Below are positions 1 to 10,989 of a DNA stretch of 64,000 nucleotides, one piece after another. The notes below the pieces were generated by a model. That model searched no databases, was not told the origin of the DNA, and was given only the letters and a program-made list of their open reading frames with translations. Position numbers and translations under genes: made by a program. How positions within the stretch are numbered: position 1 is the stretch's first letter; each line of letters opens with the position of its first letter. Source of the DNA: Paramarasmius palmivorus (Eukaryota; Basidiomycota; Agaricomycetes; Agaricales; Marasmiaceae); NCBI GenBank assembly GCA_037176845.1, contig JAYKXP010000064.1:186001-250000 (forward strand), in the 5' to 3' direction.

Positions 1-1033
1 TGTCTAAGGAGATGTCGAAATGAAATTCAAGGCGGGAGTGGACGCTAATCGCTAGTCTCCAGCAAGTTCAAAATGATATTCGCATTCCGGCCCGGAACTC
101 TTTGGCATTTGCAAGAGCTCAGTCCCTCTGATGGACTAGTCACTCGATCTTCTGGATTTTTGTTCGGCTCTCCGTGCAATCTGGGGGATCACCGGCACTG
201 GTTGGAGTGTATCTCAACCAGCCACAACAGTTTGGGTAAATCATGATGTGTATATCGACACTTCTGGGGACCTGAGACCATTTAGCTTGAAGATACGATG
301 TTAAAAACTCCTGGACACTAACCATGCTAATGGGGCAACAGTTACATGATAATTTCTTGACTTCTTAATCATCGCTCACACCTTCCTTCAAAAACACGCA
401 TTGGACCTAGCATCAACTCCGAGTCGAGAGAGCTTACATCCTTGGTGCCCTGTCGACTTCCACGTTACATTTCTCCTTAATTCACAAAATTCATCTGGGA
501 CGTACATTGGACAATGTAATGGGCTAATGGTACGTCTAGACTGTCCACTACGCTAATCTTACCCACTACTAAGTACCCAACACCCGAGAGTAATATAGAT
601 CCACAAGCCCGAGCAAGATGAAATCAGAGACAGGCGAAAGTATACTACCCAATAGCCACCGTGTCTCGTTTTGTATCGAATCGCTCCTGATGACTCTGCG
701 GTGATGTTTGTTCCTGGCACGCAGGGGCGTCGAGCGTCAAGGAGCTTTTGGGATGCTGCTCGTAGGGTACAGTATGCATTGACCACTGGTGTGGAAGTGC
801 GGGAACGCTCCAACCAATCAATGTTGGCCGAGATGCCCTGTAGACTGGTGTATGGTTTGTAGAAACTAGATATCGAGCACCTCCGTTAAAGCATTGGCTA
901 TCCGCCATAGAAACTAGTCTTTACCATTGAATGGGTAATTTTTAGCGTTATGTCGGTAATGAGAGTCTTTCACATCATGGATGTTATTTATTCCCCTATT
1001 CTCCCTTTGCTTTGAGCCAGTGAGGGGTACATA
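1..1033. other. No supported gene
   Basis: I see no spliceable or long open frame in this stretch that I can support. Short open frames exist on both strands around 560-910 but have no recognisable motif and contradict each other. It lies downstream of the minus-strand gene that ends at 1034. Confidence 0.5.
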
Positions 1034-2611
1034 TTACACAATATCAACTTTGTCCTGTTTGGTATCGCCGAACTGCTCCTTATCCGACTCGCTAGCCTCC
1101 ATAGACACGGTGACTCTCTGCGGCGCATCAGCAAAATGCAACGTCGACACGACCTGGTCCACCGTTTCCACGCTTTTCCCACTTCCTGCCCGGACGATGA
1201 TTAATGTCGGGGCTATGCCCTATCGATATCAGTTACTCATTTTTCAGCAAAAGAAACCACAGAAATGAGGTAAAGTAAACTTACAGCTGCCTGCCACACG
1301 ACAGGATACAAATCAATAGGTAAGATCCCCGCCGTGTTGGTGTAGTACAGCGTGTTGGCGATAATGAGGTACACGATTATCGATGTTGGGTAAATTGATC
1401 CGGACTCTAAGCTAATCGCGGTGATGCAGCGAGTTTTAATCATGGTGATCGAGGTTTGGAAGAGAAAAAGGGATAGACATACATGATTGCGATGATAGTC
1501 CGGTACTTTGAGTTGATGCGTTGACCCATCAACTGTCTTGCTTGGCGAGTAATCCACCATATACGTCCAGCTGTGAGGAGTTTCAGTAAACCAAGACCAT
1601 GACGCATGCTAATGAGGAGTGATACCAGTCAATAGAGTAAGTACCCCATTAAACGCAGCATTCCCAATGAGGTACCCATCATTCAATGTGATACCCTTTG
1701 CGAGGAGAGCTACGTTGGAAGAGTTTGATGTATCCAGTTGGCCTTTGGTCATCATCACGATGCTAGCTATTCCCAAAGCTGAGAGACAGAGATGGAAGTT
1801 AGAAATCGCCAATTATCCGAAGCAGAACTACGAACCATTCACCACCAAAGACCCGAATATCAATGGGAAAGCAACTAGTTTACGGGAGGACCATAGAATG
1901 TAGCATCTGTGAATCTAGTTTGGGATGTGATTCACTGGCGCTTGGGGATGTAGGAATGGGATTTCACGGACGAGCATTGAATCGGCTGTTATGCTAGTGA
2001 TAAATGTATCCATTAATCAGTTGTTCCTGACGAGATTGCGATAGAGACGTACTTGATCAGGAGAGCTAGTAGGACGATAAGAGCACTTGGAAGTTACGTT
2101 TGCATACTACATAACGCGCAGGGTAAAAACCTTCTTACTTGCGAACAGTCTTTAGAGGGTAATGTGTCCCGTACTCGATGAAAGGTTCATATTCCCTAGT
2201 TTTTGCTGCGACGAATGAGATGATAGCGCCGTCAATGTAATCCCAAGCTTCAAATATATTCGCCGCGGTTGCCAAGACGAATAGAGTGATTGTCCAAGCC
2301 AAGTAGAGGTGTCGATTAGGTCGGGATTTTGCGTCCGAGGTGGTATGCATGTGAAAGCATATTCCGAATAGAACGAGGTAGATTCCTTTTTATAGTTCAT
2401 TAGACTCGGAATGTATGGCGACGGCGTATTTAAAGATCCATACCGTAGATGAAAAGCATAACCTGAAGAAGCTTATGAGTGAGACAATAGGGAAATTGAA
2501 AGTATGGATTGCACTCACGGATATCGTGCTCACTGTTTGCGTAATGACAGCCTCAACAGTGAAGAAGGGTGCAAGGATCTGCCCAATATCCGCGTCTGAG
2601 GAAGCCGACAT
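1034..2611 (-). CDS. Multi-pass membrane protein, family F, copy F1
   Basis: Multi-exon gene for an uncharacterised basidiomycete multi-pass (about 7 TM) membrane protein; no function is known to me. The start is the ATG at 2611 (MSASSDADIG), followed by a donor in TCC|GTGAGT. A 19-nt microexon lies at 2444-2462. Then comes an exon with a TM segment (LYLAWTITLFVLATAAN, about 2300-2240). Later exons read ITADSML, IHRCYILWSSRK (about 1900-1850), GRIWWITRQARQ (about 1560-1500), LESGSIYPTSIIVYLII (about 1410) and the C-terminal GIAPTLIIVRA (about 1215), then a polar tail ending TAA at 1034-1036. Exon order and phases match F2 and F3, and I found no break, so I call it intact. Exon borders between 1900 and 2130 are the least certain. 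Confidence 0.72.
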
Positions 2612-2639
2612 CGTGTTGATGGGCAGTAGAAGAGGGCTT

Positions 2640-3607
2640 GTAGTCCGAGTGTAGCTTTATCATTTTCTGGATTCCGATATTAATCCTTATATATACAGTC
2701 TATGCCGCCCAGTGAAAGTCTTGAATGCTGATAGCGATCGTGACCATGCTATATCAAGGAATGGGGGATAGCGGTATTACGAGGTCGGGTATCCAAGAGA
2801 GCGGTGATCTCCGTGTATTGATCGATACGATGGCAGAGTGCAGGACCCTACTGTATGATTTCTTGAAGGGGTGGACCAGTACCACCGGATTCTGTTCGTT
2901 TCAATGTCTGAAAATAGCTCTGGCAGTGGCTTTTACGAGCAGATGGTAGGAAGACCCATACTTCTTAGTCGAGAGAGGGTGATCATGGTCTGCACGATCG
3001 AAAGTACGCGGTCCTGCTGTGATTTCGAAGATTCGGCTTCGGTATTTACACCGTTAGGCATTTGTTAGGCATTAGTAGCTGATTATAGCTGTGAACTCTT
3101 TGGATGTAACATCAGGGTTCCCTTCTGCATGTATTATTAGTACCGCTTCCAGGATCAAGCAAATCAGTGTTTTGAATACTACGCGTCGACTCACAATGAT
3201 GGCATCCTAAAAGGCTGGCGAATTTATCTGCTTCTTGCGACTATTGTTTCAATAGATGCTGACTAGACCTGTTTCATGCCCTTACGTGACGCGTAAGCTT
3301 CATCACCAGGGGCATGTTACAGATCTAATCATCATGCTTTTGATCCAGAGGTGGGGTCTACCGACTTGAAAATCAGAATCGGCATCACGGATTCAATGAA
3401 GCCATACGTCTGATTTCGGGTCCTAATCCCCAAAATAGCTCCTGGGCAGTTTGGAGAAGGTATTTCGTCAAGTGTGCTTTCATCGTCTGTAGATTTTGGG
3501 TTGGAAGGAGCGAATCCGGAGATTACCTGTGAACGTCACGATAAAAAATTTGACCTACCCTCAACTTGAAATTCCCACGTAGTCTGGTGACTCTACCTCG
3601 GTTCCCG
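2640..3607. repeat. Upstream part of duplicated segment (copy a)
   Basis: No gene. Stretches here align by eye with the regions upstream of F2 (about 31.84-32.9 kb) and F3 (about 47.58-47.96 kb). Examples are the CCGGATTCTG..TCGTTTCA block at 2886 against 47588, and GGATCAAGCAAATCAG at 3151 against 31920 and 47886. From about 3390 to 3600 it tracks 32690-32900. It is therefore the left half of a duplicated block interrupted by the element at 3617-5123. Confidence 0.65.
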
Positions 3608-3616
3608 TTCTTCACC
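3608..3616. repeat. Target-site duplication, left copy
   Basis: TTCTTCACC directly abuts the left end of the element. The same nine bases recur at 5124-5132 on the right side. The homologous uninterrupted segment has them once, at 32898-32906. Confidence 0.88.
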
Positions 3617-3617
3617 T

Positions 3618-3673
3618 AGCCTGGTACTCGGGGAGGGGGTAAGCGTCGTGCTCGGTTAATTTCACAGTCCGAC
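3618..3673 (+). repeat. Terminal inverted repeat, left
   Basis: Begins AGCCTGGTACTCGGGG and pairs with the reverse complement of 5016-5071 over 56 bp with about four mismatches. It is the outermost sequence of the element on this side except for one T. Confidence 0.88.
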
Positions 3674-3747
3674 GCATGCCGGGACTTTGCCGTCTACTGC
3701 AATGACATCAGCTCGCGTCGCGTTCTGTTTGTTGATTTTTCATTTCC

Positions 3748-4104
3748 GTGCATATGGCAGATTCTTCGGAAAGAAGTCCGCGAGGGCTATCTATTCCGGA
3801 GAATCTGGCCGCCGTATCCAATCTCATTCGACCCCGCTTTCCTCATCCTCTCCACACATACGCTCTTGAAGCTATCTGCCATGCTGCAGACGGTTTGCAC
3901 ACCATCTCGGTCGTGAAGACTGGAGGTGGTAAAACGACATTCTTGACGGGATTTATGATCCTGGTTCAAGAACTGGAGAAGCTGCCAGATACGCATACAT
4001 TAAAGCAAGATACGTCCAATGCCACGGCACGTTCACCCTCCTTTGCATTTTTGGCACGGCTTCGACGATTTCGAGGCCTAGATGTAGACAGGCTAATGAG
4101 GTAG
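3748..4104 (+). pseudogene. RecQ-like/DEAD helicase N-terminal fragment
   Basis: Open frame of 118 codons; Met1 at 3748 or Met3 at 3754 could start it. It contains a Q-motif-like lead-in (YALEAICHAADG) and a Walker A motif KTGGGKT about residues 61-67, the layout of the agaricomycete RecQ-like helicases often seen in repeats. After motif I the frame loses similarity and ends at 4104. Motifs Ia, DEAH and the whole second RecA domain are missing, so it cannot be an active helicase. It lies inside the TIR element, reading inward from the left inverted repeat. The Walker A and spacing are seen; the RecQ assignment is family recognition. Confidence 0.6.
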
Positions 4105-4249
4105 TCCCATAGGAGCCGTGTCTCTGACTTTAGCACCGGAATCACTTCATTCAGAGTACTGGCGCCGTACTCTTCCTCGGGGATGGGTTAAAAAGGTATG
4201 CAGGCCTGCGTCGACTGAAACTACTCTTCGTACTGTTTGGTGAAGATGA

Positions 4250-4915
4250 TCACGGACTAACTGGGCCGCAAGGGAAGTTAAGGAAACACGAGCATAGTGA
4301 AGCTCTCGATGAGCTTTTGCGAGCGTAAAAAGCTGGTTCCTTTCTTCGTGTTTTTTTTTTTGGTATACCCATTGGGCTTTTGAGCCAATACTCGACGATC
4401 TGAGATACCCTGTATGCTGCTCGTCCCGTTAGGAACCACGACAGTGTCGAACTATGCATTCGAGTCCGTGTAACTTCCTGTCCATTCTCATCTTCAAGAC
4501 GAGACCAGTAATACAAAAACTTTGGAACTGTCCATCCACGCGCTTGAATGAAGGTTAAAATCTGCTCCAAAATCTGCTGTTCAGGAGCAACGGACTCTCC
4601 ACTTCGATCAGGGTGAAAACCCGTGGAACTAACGGGGCCGCTGGGTGACAAACCAAGGGATTGGGAACGTCGGTGTTGATATGGCATTGTTGAAGGAGTG
4701 TAATATTGACTTTGCAGAGGGCCATGGTGGGAATAGAACGGTAACTGGGCAAATAATAGACCATTTGGGTTGGGAGTTGCATGAAGATTGGGATAGGGTG
4801 CAGACGGTCTGGTTGGTGCGGATGTCGTGGGTGTAAAGGGCGGCTGCTGATTGTGAAGGGTATTTTCGTTGTTGCCTGACTGATCGGTGGACATCTCGCA
4901 AGGATATGGGGGCAC
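4250..4915 (-). pseudogene. DUF6589-like protein, N-terminal fragment
   Basis: A 221-codon open frame reading inward from the right inverted repeat. Residues 1-110 are low-complexity and rich in Pro, Ser, Asn and Gln. Residues 112-185 form an ordered block (EQILTFIQARGWTVPKF, then STLSWFLTGRAAYRVSQIVE and WLKSP). This resembles the short N-terminal helical region of basidiomycete DUF6589-type proteins, which are commonly repeat-associated. The frame becomes basic and cysteine-rich after residue 190 and stops at 4250, about where the deletion junction would be. An A-run (T11 at 4350-4360 on the plus strand) lies in the coding frame. The DUF6589 call is from memory of the family and is moderate. 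Confidence 0.42.
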
Positions 4916-5015
4916 AAACTGCTAGGAAGCAGATTTTCGTGTTGAGAGTCAAAGAACAAAGACACTGATAAGATTACATATCACTACCGTAATCGATAAG
5001 AAAGAGAGCCTTTCG

Positions 5016-5071
5016 GTCGGAGTTCGAAATTAGCCGAGCACGACGCTTACCCCCTCCCCGAGTACCAGGCT
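5016..5071 (-). repeat. Terminal inverted repeat, right
   Basis: Reverse complement of 3618-3673. Outside it, 52 bp (5072-5123) repeat the AGCCTGG end motif before the target-site duplication, so the right end is longer than the left. Confidence 0.85.
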
Positions 5072-5123
5072 TTACTACAGAACGACTATCTTCTGTGCAA
5101 GTAAAGCCGGGCTAGCCAGGCTA

Positions 5124-5132
5124 TTCTTCACC
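5124..5132. repeat. Target-site duplication, right copy
   Basis: TTCTTCACC, identical to 3608-3616. Confidence 0.88.
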
Positions 5133-5900
5133 TTTTGACTTTTCCTGAATTCTGTGCTTGGAGATTCTAGCCTCTGAATCTTCCAAAATCTTGGTCCTTG
5201 ATCTATGGCTTCATAGAAATTGGACGGAGATTGGCTCGGAGTTTCCGGGCTTGAGACAAAGTTCATTACGACTTTCTGCCGTGTTTTTATGGTCTCAATT
5301 TGGCATCCGCTAGATATGATACCGTGAAGCCCGAATTTCAGTTTCAAGCCTGAGAACAATGAATCGTCAGACACCTGCGACGTGTTATTACAAGCGCGAC
5401 GGGGTGTCCTGTGATGAGACTGGTGACCATTGACCATCGTGGGGAAACTAATCGTGAGTGATAGATGATTAACCATAAACTGTGAACTTGGATTGATCAG
5501 AGCGGTCCAATGCATGTCTTTCTAATGTTATTAAGCCGTGATCCTCAGGCTACACCAGCATACCATCAAGATGGAGAATCAAGATCACAGACAATGATCC
5601 ACTTCCTAGTCCCATCTCGGAAGCACCACCTCGTCACTTCGCCATATACGACCAATTTCTCGTACTGCGCTTGCAACGTATACCTTAGGAGGTCTAGGCT
5701 CACAAAGTGATTTTGAGGGTGCTGTAGAGGGTTCTGGTTAACACCGAATTGCTATTCCACTTGGTTGATCATCTTTTGATAGATCTATCCTGGCACCTTT
5801 TCCAAAGACAACTTAATTAGCATTGATTCCCACGATATCCCGCCGCTGGGTAAGTCTCATTGGCTAGCCACTATCTTCTCTATCTTCGATCCTGACGCTG
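5133..5900. repeat. Downstream part of duplicated segment (copy a)
   Basis: No intact gene. Sequence such as TCTTGGTCCTTGATCTATG (about 5189) and TTTATGGTCTCAATTTGGCAT (about 5287) has close counterparts at 32941 and 33029. Similarity continues to about 5900 against 33480. A short block around 5600-5700 also resembles 42500-42570. This looks like decayed gene-family sequence. Confidence 0.65.
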
Positions 5901-6445
5901 TGATCCACATATCACCCTCAGATAATGATGCTGGGAATGAGCTATAAAAATGTGTGATCAAGGATGAATAGTGAGTGCCTGAACTTGATACCCGTATGCG
6001 CGTTGGTCTTGAATATCCATAACTAGAGCTGAATTAGCCACGATATGACCTCGAGTACGACATGCTGTGAGCTCCTATGATACGGGTGATGGAGATCTGC
6101 ACCCACGCCACTCTTAACTGAATGCCCAGGATCTTGACTCGCAGAGCTTAAGATTCAGCGTTCTTGATCATCAGAAGATTGTGGACCACGGGTTTGTCAT
6201 ATTGCATACCAGCTGTCAGAGCTGTGAACAAGGATGTCCATTTAGAGTTACCTGTTGGAACCGTGTTCTTAGTGTGTGTGGGAGCCACGATCAGAGATCG
6301 TAGTCATTGAGGTCCCGCTCTCTTCGCTCTTTCCACCACGACCATCGATGGCACCTACAGGTGACACTCAAGGGACCACATTGTACGCTCGCTTTTTCTT
6401 TCCGCTTACTTGTGCTTACTATCAGCAACAGAGAAAGATATCCGG
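5901..6445. other. Intergenic, upstream of the NLR gene
   Basis: I see no gene here. It separates the duplicated segment from the NLR-type gene and should hold its promoter; no clear TATA element stands out. Confidence 0.4.
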
Positions 6446-9400
6446 ATGTCAGAATCAAAGGCAAGAAATATGATTCCCTCCAGGACATACGTAGCTGATA
6501 TCGTGTAGAAATCAAAATTGTTGGATTTCCTCCTTCCAGCAAGGATAAATTGGATATACAGATTCTATCTCCAACCGGAGCTCAAAAATCGTACCGCACT
6601 GATATGAAGACGGTGGGAGAGGACGGGTGTCCTTTAGATTTTCATGTGTATGTTGGCCTGTTGTGTATCAAAAATTTGACTGACCCTTGGGCGTTATATT
6701 CTTCAGGCGAGTTGGAGCAGAGCCTGGAATTTTATCATTCGAAGTTTATCGTCATCATTCGATCCGGAGGGACACACTCCTCGCCAGTGTTGGAATTCCA
6801 CTAGGTGATTTTGACATTGACCGTGACGGTGCGTTCCTACGACTATTGTTGTTCTTTTCATGATGTGAATTCATGATTAGAGCTTCAAAAAGAAATGGTC
6901 ATTCACAAGCGAAAATTCAACAACGATCGCCTCAAGCTATCACTGAAGGCACACTATTCGGTCCTCTTGCCAGGACCTTCCATGTCGACATCAACAGCCA
7001 CAGCGTCAACCACCACTGGAGGAATCATCCCTGAGGCGATTGAAGATGATTCCTTAGGAGTTGTGAGGGTAGAAGACGATTCAGCGAAGCTTGAGGATGA
7101 GGTAGAAAGGGTCAGGAGACGAACAGAAAAGCGCAAGCGTATTTATCAGACCGCCGATGCGGTTATTGAAACGCTAGAACATCTATCCGAGGTGAAGTGT
7201 TATTGGGAAATCATCAATCTCATTTCTGACTTAGAGACCATCGTACCAGGTACACGAAGTTGCTCGCGCTGCTTCAATCGTCGTGTCTGCAATCTATCGT
7301 GTAGGCTACTTTAGCGTGCCCTGTCACGACTACACTACTGACCATGAGACAGATAATCAAAGCAAAACATGAGCAAAATGAAGCAATAGTTGCGCTGTAC
7401 GACATCATGATAGAAACGCACAAGATCGCGGTTGAAAAGGGGGCACTGAATCAAGAGAGCGAGTTCACGGGGCTCTTTGATGAGATAGTCCAGCAAACAG
7501 AAGAGTGTTATGTGTTCCTTTCCAACTACATGTACAAGGGACGACTGTGTGCGTCATGTTTCATTCATCAATCCAAGCTCTCATACTCATCTTGGTGGTG
7601 CAGACCAGGTCATGGATTTCTGGAATTCCCCGTCGAAGATCGAGGATTTCAAGAGTGCTTTTGAGCAGCTCAAGATGCGATTTATGGAAACTCAGGTCGA
7701 GGTTACAACGGCGACTGTCCTGTATACGCAGAGAGTCGTCCTGCATACTCAGAGGGTCGTTGAATCCATAGGTGATTGACTTCCAGCGTCGTCTATGGTC
7801 TGAATCTCTGAAATTATCTCCTCAGATCAGAAGATGAAACTCCGTCCACTCGAGCCTTCTACTGAGCTGGGACCAAAGTGTCATTGCCTCTTAGGAACTC
7901 GTCGAGCATCGCTTACAAAGATCCTGGACTGGTGCTTCTACGGGGATCAATCTACACTATGGATCTCGGGCATTGCTGGTTGTGGCAAAAGCTCGTTGAT
8001 TGGTACCCTTCATAATTCTCTAACGACACTAGGCTTTCACAGCCGACTGGCTGCTTTTATTCGTTTCGACCGGAGCTCATATGGAAATGCGAAAGAGTTT
8101 GTCAAGGCTCTTGCTTTTTCACTCGCAAACTTTGACGAGAGATTCGGGAAGCAAATTGTAGAGGTGGTGGAGAAAAGTCCACAGATTGCCCAGAACACAG
8201 ATCTATCCACACAGGTGCAAAAGCTTCTCATCAACCCTCTGAGAGGTCTGAGCGAGGAAATTGCAAAAGAAGGCCGAATCGTCGTCCTCGTCGATGGAAT
8301 TGACGAATGCTCACGAGAGGACCGAGCCGAGACCAATTTTCGTGAGCAGCTTTTAGAGCTGTTTGCAGATGACAAATTTGGACTACTTCCGTTTTTGCGC
8401 TTTGTCCTCGCGAGTCGCCCAGAGGAAGACATTGTTACCTATCTCCGAAATCTAAATCATATCCATCATTTCCAACTCGACCACACCTCAAACGAAACCC
8501 GGGAGGATATCCACTACTTCCTAACCATATCCATTGAAAAACGTCCACCATTCCGTGTCCTAGATCCCACCAGCAAACGTTCCGCCATCAAGCTATTGGC
8601 AGATCGTGCCAGTGGCTTGTTTGTCTGGGCTGCCACTGTTGTTGTGTTCATCGCAGAGAATGTGGTGAAACGTCTGGATCTTTTTACACAAGAAGAACCA
8701 TCAAAGGACCCATTGCATGCACTCACAATTCTCTACGAGACTGCGCTCAATTCCCTTGTGAACAGCCATGGGGATGACGACATAAAGGAGAATATTTGCA
8801 TAGCATTAGGTCTCATCATAGCAAGCGGCGCTTTCCCATCTGTTCAGGTTCTTCATAGCATCCTCAACATCCCCTATCCTAAAAAGCAGGCAGGCATACT
8901 TGGTGCGTTCCAAAAGCTCCAAAGCCTTGTGATTGTGACACAGGAGAATGGGGCATATCAACTTCTTCACAAATCATTCGATGATTTCCTGACCTCCAAG
9001 GATCGGGCTGGTCATTGGTATATCGATATGGAGAAGTACAGAGCAATTTTGTATGAAGCTATGATCACATGCACCATGGATCACCTTGATAAGGCCGATG
9101 AGGAACTCCCAGAGGCCCTCTCATCTGATCTATATCTATATGCAATAGAGGGGCCAGTATTTGGTGTGCAACAAAACTTATCCCTCTACCAGAGCCTTCA
9201 GCAAAAGCTGAAAAGGTTTTTACTGGGATATGTGGTACGTTGGCTACGTTCTTTTGATGGTGATCTCTCCAAGAAGGGAGGTTCTACAACTCAGAAGATC
9301 TTTGGTATAAGATGTCATCAACAGGTAGCTTCCCTTACATTCAAGGAGACATTTTCTGACAATGTTTTCAGGCAGAGAAACTCCAACACGACTCTGAATT

Positions 9401-9915
9401 CATGCGAAAAGCATGGCTTGGCGCATCTGGACTTGAATACATCGCAAAACATCCCTTGGTTGTCAAAGACTTTTTCAACATCATGCTATATGACGCCGCA
9501 CTCGCTGGAAAAGTCACCAAGACAAATCCCAAAGACCAGCCTGAGTCTCTGGAATGGGAAGTCGATAACATCTACATGTCCGTCTTCATTCAGATGGCCA
9601 GCGGATCAAACGTCTACGAGGAAATTGTTGTGGTACTGGACAAGGTGCGTAAAGTTGGATATTGAGTATATAGCATTTCTCACTCATTACCTGTGACAGA
9701 ACCCCATTCCCCCGGTGGTATCTTTGGGACCAGAGATGGAGATGCCGATAAAGATAGTGAGTGGGGGGAGGATTAGAATGAAGACTGGTTCTATAAGTGG
9801 GCAGAGAGAAGCGTCTGTGAAGGAGTTTATTGAATGGGGGGAGTACAAAGAGGGTAAGTGGGTTCCAATTGTGGAGCCTCAGAATCGAGGACGGTGGAGA
9901 AATGTCGAAAGGTAG
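6446..9915 (+). CDS. NLR-type STAND protein: C2, helical region, NACHT NTPase
   Basis: Likely intracellular immune or incompatibility-type STAND NTPase. Proposed exons: about 6446-6647, 6707-6828, 6881-7249, 7353 to about 7530, about 7596-7771, 7825 to about 9233, 9372-9642, 9698-9915. Exons 1-3 splice in phase into a C2-like domain (RVEIKIVGFPPSSKDKLDIQ; ILSFEVYRHHSIRRD; LLASVGIPLGDF). A helical region follows (IIKAKHEQNEAIVALYDIM). NACHT has Walker A GIAGCGKSS about 7966-7995 and Walker B VVLVDGIDECS about 8281-8313. The C-terminal part has no WD40, ankyrin or TPR repeat I can recognise. The first exon needs a one-base shift near 6498-6500 to link the ATG at 6446 (MSESKARN) with the C2 frame, so the N-terminus may be frameshifted, wrongly started or affected by a base error. 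The rest reads open. Confidence 0.78.
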
Positions 9916-10985
9916 TGAATTTGACGAGTAAACATTGACCTGTATATGTCATTCCATGTACGAAGCTGTCTACATTTGGCTTTGTGGTCTCGAAATTATA
10001 CCGTCTTTGTCACTTCACAAACACCCTCAATATCCTATATACCCTCCCCTTATCCTACCCCATCTCTGAGGCCCAGCCGACGTTCCATATCCTTCATCGG
10101 ATTGTCAGGGGTATCAGCGGGCATAATCGACCCTAGAGAAGGATGCGTCAGACTTGTGATCCGACAAGAAGAACATGTTCACCCCCCAATATACATCTCT
10201 GCACCTGTGATACTGTGACAGCGCTTCTTGTGTCTAGAACGCCCACAGGAAGTCTTTGACGCAGCATGCTTGGTTCCGCGAGTACGGTGTATCGACGACT
10301 GGTATGGTGAGGAGAGCGAGTGGTCTTCTCCGTGGAAATGGCGATAGTGGACCGAGCATGAGATGGCTATCGGCAAAAGGAATGGGAGACGGAGTTACAA
10401 TGGCGTCTGAGGGCTGCATTGAGCGGAAGTGGAGGACGTTGTGGAGTGATGTTGGTCAGGGAAGCTGCCAGGGTGTTGATTTTTGCGGAGAGTGTGGTGT
10501 AGAGTCCCCAGTAGCACTTCGATGGCTCATCCTGAGAGTCGAGTGCTGGAAGGTTGGATGTTACGGCCATAAGCAAAAGACTGCCAGCTTAACAGAAGTA
10601 AGCCGCATACCGTTGTTCTGCGAGTACAGTGATTATCCACCAACTAGCCTCGGAAAGTCCTTCAAGCCCCTCTAATTCCAGTCCTCTCCGATTTTCCCCA
10701 ACATCCTTGGTATCGGTATGGCGAGTTTGATGATGACAGGAAGTCGGTCAACCTATTCGGTAGAAGTTGAGGTGAGCGTGTTGAAGGTTAGGTAGCGTGC
10801 GTTTCTGTAAGCCGTTGACGGAGGCTGCGATGGTCTTGTTCCAACCTTGGCCGAGGAGTTGCGAGTGAGGAGCAAGGAATTGAATCGTTCTGGGCGGATG
10901 AATGTGGTTCAACGTTATCGAAACTCGGGCGCTTATCGGGACAAAAATTTTTTCGCCAAACCACGTGGTTTTCTCGTTCCTTTTC
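9916..10985. other. No supported gene
   Basis: Downstream of the NLR gene. Open frames on both strands between 10256 and 10675 overlap one another and show no family motif or consistent splice pattern. I cannot support a product. Confidence 0.4.
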
Positions 10986-10989
10986 CACA

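Larger units (their letters stand above)
3617..5123. mobile_element. TIR DNA element, probably internally deleted, with helicase and DUF6589-like fragments
   Basis: The element starts TAGCCTGG and ends CCAGGCTA, flanked by the 9-bp direct repeat TTCTTCACC. A 56-bp inverted repeat (3618-3673 against 5016-5071, about four mismatches) lies at or near each end; the right end has a further 52 bp outside it. The flanks join into a continuous match to 32690-33480, which holds a single TTCTTCACC, so this is an insertion with an internal empty-site control. Inside, a plus-strand helicase start reads inward from the left and a minus-strand DUF6589-like start reads inward from the right; both are cut short. 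I infer that a larger element lost its centre. A 9-bp duplication would fit Mutator-like elements, but no transposase is present, so the superfamily is open. Confidence 0.82.

Noticed and set aside
10256..10675. 139-codon plus-strand gene
   Set aside because: Overlapping frames on the other strand are equally good and no family signature is present.
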